Shown here in pieces: positions 8,674-17,761 of a DNA stretch of 38,506 bases. Origin of the DNA: an uncultured Lachnospiraceae bacterium (GTDB lineage: Bacteria; Bacillota; Clostridia; Lachnospirales; Lachnospiraceae). Position 1 is the stretch's first letter, and each line of letters opens with the position of its first letter. The position numbers were made by a program, and so were the translations under genes. The DNA lies in the NCBI GenBank assembly GCA_949893755.1, contig CATLCV010000027.1:1-38506 (forward strand). The letters are read 5' to 3'. The notes below the pieces were generated by a model that worked only from the letters and a program-made list of their open reading frames with translations, was not told the DNA's origin and searched no databases.

Positions 8674-9771
8674 TTGAGACTTTATGGAAAGAATCTGACT
8701 CGTAAAGAAATTGAAGCAAGGGTTCCGGATATTCTCCAGATTTGCGGGACCCGTCCTTATGAACTGACGGAGGGAGCCGCAAGGGGAACCCGTGTGGTGG
8801 ATGTGGATACAGGGATTCTTCGCTATAGTGTGGTACTGGATCGAGGGATGGACATTTCGTTAACAAAATATAAGGGAATGAATCTGACGCATCTCACGGA
8901 AAACGGGGAGATCCATCCAGCCTTTTATGAGTCTCGTGCAAATGAATGGGCCAGGATATTCTTTGGGGGCATGCTGACTACATGCGGCCTTACATATTTG
9001 GGGCCAGCGGGAATGGATGGATGCGAAGAATTGGGACTGCATGGCCGTTATTCTGCCATTCCTGCCCGGCGGGTACGGGATTTATCGGAGTGGGACGGGG
9101 ACGAGTATGCGATCATTCTTCAGGGGCAAATAGATGAAACCGTGCAGATGGGAACAAAAATGCGTCTGGAGAGAAGTATAAAAAGCAGTGCAGGTGAAGC
9201 GGTAATCCATATTCACGATGTGGTTACAAATACAGGAACCTCAGAAGCACCGTTTACAATATTGTACCATATAAATTTCGGTTTTCCGCTGTTAGATGTC
9301 GGTACACGAATCCTGATACAGAGCAGAGATTCCATTCCCTTTGACGCGTATTCAGAATCAAAGATGGAGAGACGGCTTCAAGTAGAACATCCAAAGGCCG
9401 GGACATTGGAGGAAAATTATCTATGCCCGGCTGCAGCAGATAAAAATGGAAATGGATATGCCTTGATGGTGAATGACAGTCTGATGTCTGGCATTGGAGT
9501 TTATATCAAGTCTTCGGTTGGTACCTTACCTTACTTTTGTGAGTGGAAAATGCTGGATGAAAGGGATTATATAGTGGCAATAGAACCAAGTAATGTCAAA
9601 TGTGAAAATCGAAGTGTTCTGCGGGAAAAAGGTCTGCTGCCGATTCTCAAACCTGCGGAATCAAAAGTAATGGATATAGAGATTGGAGTGCTGGAAGGGA
9701 AAGAGCAGATCAAGGCGCTGGAAAAGCACATGGCGGAGGTGATTTATAACGGAAAGGCGGTGGAACAGTAA
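8674..9771 (+). CDS. DUF4432 aldose 1-epimerase-like protein
   Basis: About 365 residues with the beta-sandwich look of the galactose-mutarotase superfamily, DUF4432 type. Telltale segments are RGMDIS near the N-terminus, GGMLTTCGL, LHGRYSAIPARR and the FTILYHINFGFPLLD strand. Such proteins often sit in sugar catabolic operons and are thought to speed anomer interconversion; some may be sugar epimerases. Start choice: a TTG at 8674 lies 4-5 nt after GAGGTGG, whereas the in-frame GTG at 8665 overlaps that ribosome site, so 8674 is preferred. The stop is followed at once by the next gene's ATG. Confidence 0.82.
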   Translation: MRLYGKNLTRKEIEARVPDILQICGTRPYELTEGAARGTRVVDVDTGILRYSVVLDRGMDISLTKYKGMNLTHLTENGEIHPAFYESRANEWARIFFGGMLTTCGLTYLGPAGMDGCEELGLHGRYSAIPARRVRDLSEWDGDEYAIILQGQIDETVQMGTKMRLERSIKSSAGEAVIHIHDVVTNTGTSEAPFTILYHINFGFPLLDVGTRILIQSRDSIPFDAYSESKMERRLQVEHPKAGTLEENYLCPAAADKNGNGYALMVNDSLMSGIGVYIKSSVGTLPYFCEWKMLDERDYIVAIEPSNVKCENRSVLREKGLLPILKPAESKVMDIEIGVLEGKEQIKALEKHMAEVIYNGKAVEQ

Positions 9772-10371
9772 ATGTCATATGTGATAGCAGTGGCAGGTCT
9801 TCCGGCTTCTGGGAAATCTTCATTAGCGGAATATCTGGCGAGGGAGGCGCATCTTCCTTTGATTTGTAAGGATTCTATAAAAGAGGCATTGTTTGATACA
9901 GTTGGATTTCATAGCAGGCAGGAAAAAACTACATTAAACAGGGCTGCGCTGAAAATTATGTTTTATGTCGGCGAACAGATTATCAGAACCGGACAGAACG
10001 TTATTTTAGAAAATAATTTTGAAAATGATGCTTATCCGTATTTTGAAATGCTATTAGAGCATAATGATGTACACTGTATTACAATATCTGTAGGAGGGGA
10101 TACGAAGACGATATATGAGCGTTATATAAGGCGCAACAGAGATCCATCCAGGCATCGCGGGCATGTACTTTCCACGGAATATCCGGAAAAAAAGAATCTG
10201 GGGCACATCCCGGAACCGATTGCTTTTAAGGAATTTTGTCAGGGATTTCAGGAACGCGGGATGATGGATTTCAAAATTGGGGAGTCCGTAATTTATGTAG
10301 ATACAACGGATTTTTCGAAGATACGGTACGAAGATATTTTATCAGCATTAAAACAAAAATTAAAAGAATAG
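9772..10371 (+). CDS. Small P-loop kinase (AAA_33 / zeta-toxin-like fold)
   Basis: A 199-residue nucleotide-binding protein with a Walker A motif GLPASGKSS (9-17) near the N-terminus, followed by KDSIKEALFD, a segment typical of AAA_33 or gluconate-kinase-like phosphotransferases. A later Arg-rich lid (YIRRNRDPSRHRGH, about residues 118-131) should contact ATP phosphates. Its start abuts the previous stop codon with no gap, so it is the last gene of the sugar operon. It could phosphorylate a sugar, a sugar acid or a three-carbon product; no substrate can be assigned. A toxin role is unlikely given the metabolic neighbours. Confidence 0.75.
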   Translation: MSYVIAVAGLPASGKSSLAEYLAREAHLPLICKDSIKEALFDTVGFHSRQEKTTLNRAALKIMFYVGEQIIRTGQNVILENNFENDAYPYFEMLLEHNDVHCITISVGGDTKTIYERYIRRNRDPSRHRGHVLSTEYPEKKNLGHIPEPIAFKEFCQGFQERGMMDFKIGESVIYVDTTDFSKIRYEDILSALKQKLKE

Positions 10372-10373
10372 AA

Positions 10374-10420
10374 TGTTCCTAAGGTTACAGGTCAAACAGT
10401 TACCTGTAACCTTAGGAATA
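10374..10420. repeat. Perfect 17-bp inverted repeat after the sugar operon
   Basis: Bases 10376-10392 pair without mismatch with 10402-10418 around a 9-nt loop, and a G-T and a T-A pair can extend it outward. It begins 5 bp after the last stop of the operon, so it is placed like a terminator, but no T-run follows (the next bases are AATAAGAAGGGC). It may be a terminator lacking a U-tract, an mRNA-stabilising 3' hairpin or a protein-binding palindrome. Confidence 0.7.
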
Positions 10421-10464
10421 AGAAGGGCATTCATCATCTATATTTTCTTGGAGTTCTATAAATT

Positions 10465-10499
10465 TTTGATAATTCTACTAAAAAATATAAATTATCAAA
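10465..10499. promoter_or_regulatory. Inverted repeat upstream of gltB promoter (possible operator)
   Basis: TTTGATAATT at 10465-10474 is repeated inverted as AATTATCAAA at 10490-10499 with 15 bp between, so the arm centres are 25 bp apart in very AT-rich DNA. It lies about 30 bp upstream of the proposed -35 element. This position suits an activator or repressor dimer acting on gltBD. It could also be chance symmetry in AT-rich sequence. Confidence 0.35.
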
Positions 10500-10528
10500 C
10501 TATCTGACAATTCCCTAAAAATTCTATA

Positions 10529-10557
10529 TTTACAAATCCCCCAAAATGTTGTATATT
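10529..10557 (+). promoter_or_regulatory. Sigma-A type promoter for gltBD
   Basis: TTTACA at 10529-10534 and TATATT at 10552-10557 are separated by exactly 17 bp, each one mismatch from consensus. Transcription would start near 10564. This leaves a leader of about 100 nt that is rich in CAGCAGAG-like short repeats (10579-10620), before the AAAGAAAGGA ribosome site of gltB. Confidence 0.6.
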
Positions 10558-10663
10558 AAGAACTGCAATACAGTACTTTAAAACAGCAGAGCAACAGAGC
10601 AGCAGAACATCAAGGCAGCAAAATATACTCTGAATCTCAATTAGGAAAGAAAGGACATCCATC

Positions 10664-13600
10664 ATGAACAATCAATCAGCAGGCCGCCGGGCCGGGCTGT
10701 ACCATCCTCAGTTTGAGCATGACAACTGCGGAATCGGTGCGGTGGTGAACATCAAGGGCATCAAGAGCCATGACACCGTGGCAAACGCCCTGAAGATCGT
10801 AGAAAATCTTGAACATAGAGCTGGCAAGGACGCCGAGGGTAAGACAGGAGACGGAGTTGGAATCTTGTTACAGATTTCACACCGGTTTTTCTCCAAGGTC
10901 TGTACACCCCTCGGTTTTTCTTTGCCCGGAGAACGGGATTACGGAGTGGGGATGTTCTTCTTCCCCCAGGACGAACTGAAACGGAACCAGGCGAAAAAGA
11001 TCTTCGAGGTCATCGTGGCAAAAGAGGGTCTGCGGTTCCTGGGCTGGCGCGAGGTCCCCATCCATCCGGAGGTGCTCGGGAAAAAAGCGGTGGAGTGCAT
11101 GCCCTGTATCATGCAGGCATTTATCGAGCGTCCCCGCAAGGTAGAGCAGGGGCTGCCCTTTGACCGCCGGCTGTATGTGGCCCGCCGGATCTTTGAGCAG
11201 AGCAGCGACAACACCTATGTGGTCTCCCTTTCCAGCCGGACCATTGTCTACAAGGGCATGTTCCTGGTGGGACAATTGCGGCTCTTCTTCGAGGACCTGC
11301 AGGATCAGGACTACGAATCCGCCATCGCCATGGTGCATTCCCGGTTCAGCACCAACACCAATCCCAGCTGGGAGCGGGCCCATCCCAACCGGTTCATGGT
11401 GCACAACGGGGAGATCAATACCATCCTGGGAAATGCGGACAAGATGCGGGCAAGGGAAGAGACCATGTCCTCCGAATATTTAAAGGGAGAGCTGCACAAG
11501 GTCCTTCCGGCTATCAACACCTCCGGCTCCGATTCGGCCATGCTGGACAACGCGCTGGAATTTATGGTGATGAGCGGCATGGAGCTGCCCCTGGCCGTGA
11601 TGATCTCTATCCCGGAGCCATGGGAGAACAACCGCAGCATGAGCCAGGACAAGAAAGATTTTTACCACTATTACGCGACCATGATGGAGCCATGGGACGG
11701 CCCGGCCTCCATCCTCTTTTCCGACGGGGACTGCATGGGGGCGGTGCTGGATCGGAACGGCCTGCGTCCGTCCCGGTACTATATCACGGACGACGACCAG
11801 CTGATCCTCTCCTCCGAGGTGGGCGTGCTGGACATCGACCCCACGAAGATCGTGGTCAAGGAGCGGATCCATCCGGGCAAAATGCTGCTGGTGGATACCA
11901 TTGTCGGCAAGGTCATCGACGATGAGGAGCTAAAGGCCCGCTATGCAAATGAAGAGCCCTACGGGGAGTGGCTGGACAGCAACCTGATTCATTTAAAAGA
12001 CTTAAAGATCCCGAACCAGCAGGTGCCCGTTTATTCCAGAGAGGAATGCACCCGTATGCAGAAGGCCTTTGGCTACACCTACGAGGACGTCAAGACCTCT
12101 ATATTAAATATGGCGAAAACCGGGGCGGAAGGGATCTCTGCCATGGGAATCGACATGCCGCTGGCTGTGCTTTCTCAGAAAAATCAGCCGCTGTTCGGGT
12201 ATTTCAAGCAGCGTTTTGCCCAGGTGACCAATCCGCCTATTGACGCCATCCGGGAAGAGGTGGTGACCTCCACGACCATTTACGTGGGAAGGGACGGCAA
12301 TCTCCTGGAAAAGAAGGAAGAAAACTGCAAGATGCTGGAGGTGAGCAATCCCATCCTGACCAATACGGACCTGCTGAAGATCAAAAACATGAAGGTGGAC
12401 GGCTTCCAGGTGGCGGAGATTCCGATCACCTATTACAAAAATGCCAGCCTGGAAAAATCCATGGAATACCTGTTCATTGAAGTGGACCGTGTCATCCGGG
12501 AGGGGGCCAACATCCTGATCCTGTCCGACCGGGAGGTGGATGAGTACCATGTGGCGATCCCGTCATTGCTTGCCATCTCCGGCCTGCAGCAGCATCTGGT
12601 GCGGACCAAGAAGCGGACCTCGGTTGCCATGATCCTGGAATCCGGGGAGCCCAGGGAGGTGCATCATTTTGCCACCCTTTTGGGGTACGGCGCCTGCGCC
12701 ATCAACCCCTACCTGGCCCATGAGTCCATCCGCCAGCTGATCGATTCCCGGCTCCTGCACAAGGACTATTACGCGGCGGTCAACGACTACAACGATGCGG
12801 CCCTCCACGGGATCATCAAGATCGCGTCCAAGATGGGGATCTCTACGATCCAGTCCTACCAGGGGGCGAAGATTTTTGAGGCCATCGGGCTGAAAACCGA
12901 ATTTATCGACCAGTATTTTACCGATACGGTGAGCCGGGTGGGCGGCATCGGCATCGAGGAGATCGCGAAGGACTACATTGCGTTCCATTCCCAGGCATTT
13001 GATCCGCTGGGGCTGGAGGTGGATATGACGCTGGACAGCGTGGGAAAACACAAGTCCAAGAGCGGCGGCGAGGAGCATCTGTACAATCCTCAGACCATCC
13101 ACATGCTGCAGCAGTCCACCAGGCGGGGCAGCTACGACATGTTCAAGCAGTATACCCGGATGGTGGATGCGGAGGGGGAGAAGATCAACCTCCGGGGCCA
13201 GCTGGATTTTGTATGGCCCGAGAAATGCATTCCCATCGAGGAGGTGGAGCCTGTAGATTCCATCGTGACCCGGTTCAAGACCGGCGCCATGTCCTACGGA
13301 TCCATTTCCCAGGAGGCCCATGAGACGCTGGCCGTCGCCATGAACCAGATCCATGGAAAATCCAACAGCGGCGAGGGCGGCGAGGACATGGAGCGGCTGG
13401 ACACCAACCGGTGCTCCGCCATCAAGCAGGTGGCCTCCGGACGGTTCGGCGTGACCTCCCGGTATCTGGTCAGCGCCCGGGAGATCCAGATCAAGATGGC
13501 CCAGGGCGCGAAGCCCGGAGAGGGCGGCCATCTGCCCGGCGGAAAGGTGTATCCGTGGATTGCGAAGACCCGCCATTCCACGCCGGGGGTAAGCCTGATC

Positions 13601-15199
13601 TCCCCGCCGCCCCACCACGACATTTATTCCATTGAAGATCTGGCCCAGCTCATCTATGACTGCAAAAATGCAAACAAAGACGCCAGGATTTCCGTCAAGC
13701 TGGTGTCCGAGGCCGGGGTCGGCACGGTGGCGGCAGGCGTGGCAAAGGCCGGGGCCGGGGTCATCCTGATCTCCGGATATGACGGCGGCACCGGAGCGGC
13801 GCCCAGAAGTTCCATCCAGAACGCCGGGCTTCCCTGGGAGCTGGGGCTGGCGGAGACCCACCAGACCCTGATCCAGAACGGCCTGAGGGAGCGGGTGCGC
13901 ATTGAGACCGACGGAAAGCTGATGAGCGGCCGGGACGTGGCCATTGCGGCTATCCTGGGCGCCGAGGAATTTGGATTTGCCACGGCTCCGCTGGTGACCA
14001 TGGGCTGCGTCATGATGCGGGTGTGCAACCTGGATACCTGCCCGGTGGGCGTGGCGACCCAGAATCCGGAGCTTCGGAAGCGTTTTGCCGGAAAACCCGA
14101 ATACGTGGTGAATTTCATGAAATTTATCGCCCAGGAGCTGCGGGAGTACATGGCAAAATTGGGCGTGCGCACCGTGGATGAGCTGGTGGGAAGAACCGAC
14201 CTTCTGAAAGTCAAGGACGTGCCGGTTTCCGACCGCGCGGCCACGCTGGATCTGAAAAACGTCCTGTACAACCCCTATGCCGGGAAAAAGAAGGGCATGA
14301 TCTTCAACCCCAAGAAGGTTTTTGACTTTGAACTGGAAAAGACATTGGACGAGCGGGTGCTGGTGAAGAACCTCCTTCCGGCCCTGGAAAAGAAGCAGAA
14401 GAAGAGCATGGAGCTGGACGTGACCAACATCAACCGGACCTTCGGCACCATCTTCGGCTCGGAGATCACCCGGAGATACCCGGAGGGCCTGCCCGAGGAT
14501 ACCTATGTGATCAAGTGCAGGGGCGCGGGCGGACAGAGCTTCGGCGCGTTTATCCCCCAGGGACTCACATTGGAGCTGACCGGGGACAGCAACGACTACT
14601 TTGGAAAAGGACTCTCCGGAGGCAAGCTGATCGTATGCCCGCCCCAGGGGATTCAGTTTAAGCCAAATGAAAATATCATCATCGGAAATGTGGCCTTCTA
14701 CGGAGCCACCAGCGGAAAGGCATTCATCAACGGTGTGGCGGGAGAGCGGTTCTGTGTCCGCAACTCCGGCGCCATGGCCGTGGTGGAAGGCGTGGGAGAC
14801 CACGGCTGCGAGTACATGACCGGAGGCCGTGTGGTGATCTTAGGCACCACGGGCAAGAACTTCGCTGCCGGCATGAGCGGCGGGATCGCCTATGTGCTGG
14901 ATCTGGACAGCGACCTGTACAAGAAGGTCAACAAGTCCATGGTGAAGATCGAGCGGGTGTCCGACAAATACGACGTGCAGGAGCTGAAAGGCATGATCAA
15001 GGAGCATGTGGCGTATACCAACTCCGAGATCGGAAAAGAAATCCTGGATCATTTTAAGGATTATCTGCCGAAGTTCAAGAAGATCATCCCCGAGGATTAC
15101 GAGAAGATGATGTCCGCCATCCTGCAGATGGAGGAAAAGGGCTTAAGCGCGGAGCAGGCGAAGATCGAAGCGTTCAACCAGATCAAGAATGGAAGATAG
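10664..15199 (+). CDS. gltB: Glutamate synthase, large subunit
   Basis: A 1511-residue ferredoxin- or NADPH-type glutamate synthase alpha subunit of normal length. The class II glutamine amidotransferase domain begins at C22 (DNCGIGAV); C22 becomes the N-terminal nucleophile after removal of a short propeptide. Then come the central domain (about 460-750), the FMN-binding synthase barrel (about 810-1190, with HGKSNSGEGGED near 895), the 3Fe-4S cysteines in CVMMRVCNLDTCPVG (about 1115-1130) and the C-terminal GXGXG beta-helix. It hydrolyses glutamine and passes ammonia through a tunnel to 2-oxoglutarate, making two glutamates. It is richer in G+C than the sugar operon before it. gltD follows 12 bp later. 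Confidence 0.98.
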   Translation: MNNQSAGRRAGLYHPQFEHDNCGIGAVVNIKGIKSHDTVANALKIVENLEHRAGKDAEGKTGDGVGILLQISHRFFSKVCTPLGFSLPGERDYGVGMFFFPQDELKRNQAKKIFEVIVAKEGLRFLGWREVPIHPEVLGKKAVECMPCIMQAFIERPRKVEQGLPFDRRLYVARRIFEQSSDNTYVVSLSSRTIVYKGMFLVGQLRLFFEDLQDQDYESAIAMVHSRFSTNTNPSWERAHPNRFMVHNGEINTILGNADKMRAREETMSSEYLKGELHKVLPAINTSGSDSAMLDNALEFMVMSGMELPLAVMISIPEPWENNRSMSQDKKDFYHYYATMMEPWDGPASILFSDGDCMGAVLDRNGLRPSRYYITDDDQLILSSEVGVLDIDPTKIVVKERIHPGKMLLVDTIVGKVIDDEELKARYANEEPYGEWLDSNLIHLKDLKIPNQQVPVYSREECTRMQKAFGYTYEDVKTSILNMAKTGAEGISAMGIDMPLAVLSQKNQPLFGYFKQRFAQVTNPPIDAIREEVVTSTTIYVGRDGNLLEKKEENCKMLEVSNPILTNTDLLKIKNMKVDGFQVAEIPITYYKNASLEKSMEYLFIEVDRVIREGANILILSDREVDEYHVAIPSLLAISGLQQHLVRTKKRTSVAMILESGEPREVHHFATLLGYGACAINPYLAHESIRQLIDSRLLHKDYYAAVNDYNDAALHGIIKIASKMGISTIQSYQGAKIFEAIGLKTEFIDQYFTDTVSRVGGIGIEEIAKDYIAFHSQAFDPLGLEVDMTLDSVGKHKSKSGGEEHLYNPQTIHMLQQSTRRGSYDMFKQYTRMVDAEGEKINLRGQLDFVWPEKCIPIEEVEPVDSIVTRFKTGAMSYGSISQEAHETLAVAMNQIHGKSNSGEGGEDMERLDTNRCSAIKQVASGRFGVTSRYLVSAREIQIKMAQGAKPGEGGHLPGGKVYPWIAKTRHSTPGVSLISPPPHHDIYSIEDLAQLIYDCKNANKDARISVKLVSEAGVGTVAAGVAKAGAGVILISGYDGGTGAAPRSSIQNAGLPWELGLAETHQTLIQNGLRERVRIETDGKLMSGRDVAIAAILGAEEFGFATAPLVTMGCVMMRVCNLDTCPVGVATQNPELRKRFAGKPEYVVNFMKFIAQELREYMAKLGVRTVDELVGRTDLLKVKDVPVSDRAATLDLKNVLYNPYAGKKKGMIFNPKKVFDFELEKTLDERVLVKNLLPALEKKQKKSMELDVTNINRTFGTIFGSEITRRYPEGLPEDTYVIKCRGAGGQSFGAFIPQGLTLELTGDSNDYFGKGLSGGKLIVCPPQGIQFKPNENIIIGNVAFYGATSGKAFINGVAGERFCVRNSGAMAVVEGVGDHGCEYMTGGRVVILGTTGKNFAAGMSGGIAYVLDLDSDLYKKVNKSMVKIERVSDKYDVQELKGMIKEHVAYTNSEIGKEILDHFKDYLPKFKKIIPEDYEKMMSAILQMEEKGLSAEQAKIEAFNQIKNGR

Positions 15200-15211
15200 G
15201 AGGCGGAAACA

Positions 15212-16711
15212 GTGGGAAAACCAACAGGATTTATGGATTATAAAAGACAGGACAAAATAGCAGAAGCGCCGGAGAGCAGGATCCGGCATTTTCAGGAATT
15301 CCACACGCCTCTCTCTAACGAAGAGCAGGAGCTCCAGGGCGCCCGGTGTATGGCCTGCGGCGTGCCCTTCTGCCAGTCCGGCCAGATGTTAAACGGCATG
15401 GCAAGCGGGTGTCCATTGCACAACCTGGTGCCCGAATGGAATGACCTGATCTACAACGGAAACTGGGAGGAGGCTTATTACCGGCTGGCGAAAACCAACA
15501 ATTTCCCGGAATTTACCTCCCGGGTGTGCCCCGCATTGTGTGAAAATGCCTGCACCTGCGGGCTTCATGAAGATCCGGTGTCCACCAAGGCCAATGAGTA
15601 CGGCATCATTGAAAATGCTTACGAAAAGGGATATGCCAAGGCCCGCCCGCCCAAGGTGCGGACCGGGAAGAAGGTGGCGGTCATCGGCTCCGGCCCTTCC
15701 GGGCTGGCCGCGGCGGACCAGTTAAACCGCCGGGGACATCTGGTGACAGTCTACGAGCGGGAGGACAAGGCTGGAGGGCTGCTCCGGTACGGCATCCCCA
15801 ACATGAAGCTGGAGAAGCAGATCATTGACCGGAAGCTTTCCATATTAGAAGAGGAAGGCGTGGTATTCCGGACCGGCTGCAACGTGGGGAAGGACGTGAA
15901 GGCCGCGGCCATATTGAAGGAATATGACCGGGTGGTGCTGGCCTGCGGGGCCTCCAATCCCAGGGACATCAAGGTGCCCGGCAGGGACGCGGCAGGGATC
16001 CATTTTGCGGTGGATTTCCTGAAGTCCACTACCAAGGCGCTCTGGGCCAATGAGATGAGATTAAAAGACGGCCAGTACATTTCCGCGAAAGGGAAGAAGG
16101 TCATGGTGATCGGCGGCGGGGACACGGGCAATGACTGCGTGGGCACGGCCATCCGCCACGGCGCGAAGTCGGTGCTGCAGTTGGAGATGATGCCCAAGGC
16201 GCCGGATCAGCGGGCGGAAAACAACCCCTGGCCGGAGTGGCCGAAGGTGTGCAAGACGGATTACGGGCAGCAGGAGGCTATCGCCCTGTTCGGCCGCGAT
16301 CCCCGGGTGTACACCACCACGGTGAAGGAGTTTGTCAAGGACAAGAAGGGAAATGTCTGTAAGGCGGTGCTGGTGAAGCTGGAATCGAAGAAGGACGAAA
16401 AGACCGGGCGTATGATGATGGCGGAGATCGCCGGGAGCGAGTATACGGTGGAAGTAGATCTGGTGCTCATCGCGGCAGGCTTTCTGGGCAGCGAAAATTA
16501 CGTGGCAAAGGCCTTCGGCGTGGAGCTAAACGACCGGACCAACGTGAAGACCGCGCCGGGAGCCTATCAGACCAATGTGAAAAATGTGTTTGCCGCCGGG
16601 GATATGCACCGGGGACAGTCCCTCGTCGTGTGGGCCATCCGGGAAGGGAGAGAGGCCGCGCGGGAGGTGGATCTGAGTTTGATGGGGTATACGAATCTGT
16701 CGGTGCAGTGA
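15212..16711 (+). CDS. gltD: Glutamate synthase, small subunit
   Basis: A 499-residue flavoprotein of usual length. N-terminal cysteines (CMACGVPFCQSG about 46-57, GCPLHN, then CPALCENACTCG) bind 4Fe-4S clusters. A GSGPSGLAAADQL dinucleotide fold (about 155-168) binds FAD, and a second fold VIGGGDTGND (about 294-303) binds NADPH. It passes electrons from NADPH to the FMN of the large subunit. The start is GTG at 15212, chosen because TAGGAGGCG precedes it and the gene lies 12 bp after gltB. A terminator follows. Confidence 0.97.
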   Translation: MGKPTGFMDYKRQDKIAEAPESRIRHFQEFHTPLSNEEQELQGARCMACGVPFCQSGQMLNGMASGCPLHNLVPEWNDLIYNGNWEEAYYRLAKTNNFPEFTSRVCPALCENACTCGLHEDPVSTKANEYGIIENAYEKGYAKARPPKVRTGKKVAVIGSGPSGLAAADQLNRRGHLVTVYEREDKAGGLLRYGIPNMKLEKQIIDRKLSILEEEGVVFRTGCNVGKDVKAAAILKEYDRVVLACGASNPRDIKVPGRDAAGIHFAVDFLKSTTKALWANEMRLKDGQYISAKGKKVMVIGGGDTGNDCVGTAIRHGAKSVLQLEMMPKAPDQRAENNPWPEWPKVCKTDYGQQEAIALFGRDPRVYTTTVKEFVKDKKGNVCKAVLVKLESKKDEKTGRMMMAEIAGSEYTVEVDLVLIAAGFLGSENYVAKAFGVELNDRTNVKTAPGAYQTNVKNVFAAGDMHRGQSLVVWAIREGREAAREVDLSLMGYTNLSVQ

Positions 16712-16733
16712 AAAATGAAAAGGAACATCTGCC

Positions 16734-16775
16734 AAAAAATCCGGATATAAAATTCTGTATCCGGATTTTTTGTTA
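16734..16775 (+). terminator. Rho-independent terminator after gltD
   Basis: A 14-bp perfect stem (16734-16747 with 16758-16771, core ATCCGGATA) around a 10-nt loop ends in a run of six T. It is A-rich on the 5' side, so it could work in both directions. It closes the gltBD transcript 23 nt after the stop codon. Confidence 0.9.
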
Positions 16776-16819
16776 TATCGGAAATGATATTGACGAAATG
16801 TCTGGAATATATTATCTTA

Positions 16820-17110
16820 ATAAAGGACTGCCCGGGGAAACAGGTGAAAATCCTGTACGAGCCCGTCTCCGTAAGGCATAAAATATACTCACTGCTATGC
16901 ATACCTGAATGGGATCTGTCCGGCCGGATCGCGCGGGAAATCTGCGCTCCTGTCTGAAAGAGTGACCCAAACGCCACAATTCAGGGAAAAGCCATTGGAA
17001 TCTAGGATTGGAATATCAGCCGGAAGAAAAACGAGATCTTCCGGCAGCCGAATCACAGATCTGAGAAGGCCGGCAAGCATTCATGCCGAGTCGGAATATC
17101 CGGACAGGAC
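16820..17110 (+). ncRNA. Cobalamin (B12) riboswitch
   Basis: Three conserved blocks of the cobalamin riboswitch occur in order. The first is GGGGAAACAGGTGAAAATCC (16834-16853) followed by CGAGCCCGTCTCCGTAAG. The second is a GCCACAATTCAGGGAAAAGC-like core near 16974-16993. The third is a B12-box-like GCCGAGTCGGAATATCC (17085-17101), close to the family AGTCAGGATACCTGCC. The span of about 290 nt is somewhat long for the family, and the exact ends are approximate. Downstream, CAGCCG and CGGCTG (about 17130-17148) form a GC-rich hairpin without a T-run, close to GGAGG sites, which suggests control of translation start rather than termination. It precedes a DUF4430 lipoprotein and an ECF S-component. 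Confidence 0.85.
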
Positions 17111-17183
17111 AGATCCTCCCGCAACATCCAGCCGCGGGCGCCGGCTGACGGAGGAAATACAATATCGAAGGAGAATAGAAGTT

Positions 17184-17759
17184 ATGCGAAAGAAATGCAT
17201 GAAAAAACAATGGTCATTCTTCCTTTGCATCGTGCTGATCGTGGCTATGGCACTGTCTGCATCGGGTTGTAATGGCAGCAGCGAAAACGGAGGAGACAAG
17301 GCATCGTCCGGACAGGAGCAGACGGATGCGCAGAGTGATTCTCAGGCAGAAAATGAGGCGGATGCCCAGGAAGAAGCCGGAACGGATACGCAGAGCGATT
17401 CCCAGACAGACACAGAGTCAGATGCGCAGAACGATTCCCAGACAGACACCGAAGGCAGTGTACTGGGAGAAGGCGATACCAAATTTGACTTCACCGTGGT
17501 GGACCAGGATGGGGAGGAAACTCTGTTTGAGATCCATACAGACAAAGAAACGGTCGGGGAAGCGCTGCAGGATGTGGGACTGATCGAAGGAGAGGAAGGG
17601 GAGTACGGCCTTTTCGTAAAGACAGTCAACGGCATCACTGCGGATTATGATAAAGACGGCGTTTACTGGGCATTCTACGTCAATGACGAGTATGCTGCGG
17701 AGGGTGTGGATTCCACGAAGATCACGGAAGGAGACACCTACGCCTTCAAGGTGGAATAA
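17184..17759 (+). CDS. DUF4430 lipoprotein, probable corrinoid-binding
   Basis: A 191-residue lipoprotein. The signal region (MRKKCMKKQWSFFLC onward) ends at a lipobox-like SASGC (C about 30). A low-complexity linker of repeated D/S/Q/T units (about residues 37-90) follows, then a DUF4430 domain to the C-terminus (FDFTVVDQDGEE, VGEALQDVGLI, YWAFYVNDEYAAEGVD, DTYAFKVE). DUF4430 resembles the C-terminal cobalamin-contacting domain of transcobalamin and intrinsic factor. With the riboswitch upstream and an S-component 2 bp downstream, a role in capturing corrinoid outside the cell is likely. The start is ATG at 17184 after GAAGGAGAA. The frame stays open upstream to 16962, but that part is riboswitch. 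Confidence 0.85.
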   Translation: MRKKCMKKQWSFFLCIVLIVAMALSASGCNGSSENGGDKASSGQEQTDAQSDSQAENEADAQEEAGTDTQSDSQTDTESDAQNDSQTDTEGSVLGEGDTKFDFTVVDQDGEETLFEIHTDKETVGEALQDVGLIEGEEGEYGLFVKTVNGITADYDKDGVYWAFYVNDEYAAEGVDSTKITEGDTYAFKVE

Positions 17760-17761
17760 GC

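Noticed and set aside
12563..14803. Long minus-strand open frame opposite gltB
   Set aside because: It is the antisense shadow of a high-G+C, strongly coding gene; its composition is low-complexity His/Gly/Leu-rich and it lacks a ribosome site.
16962..17183. N-terminal extension of the DUF4430 protein
   Set aside because: This stretch matches the cobalamin riboswitch and its expression platform; the signal peptide starts at 17184 after a good ribosome site.
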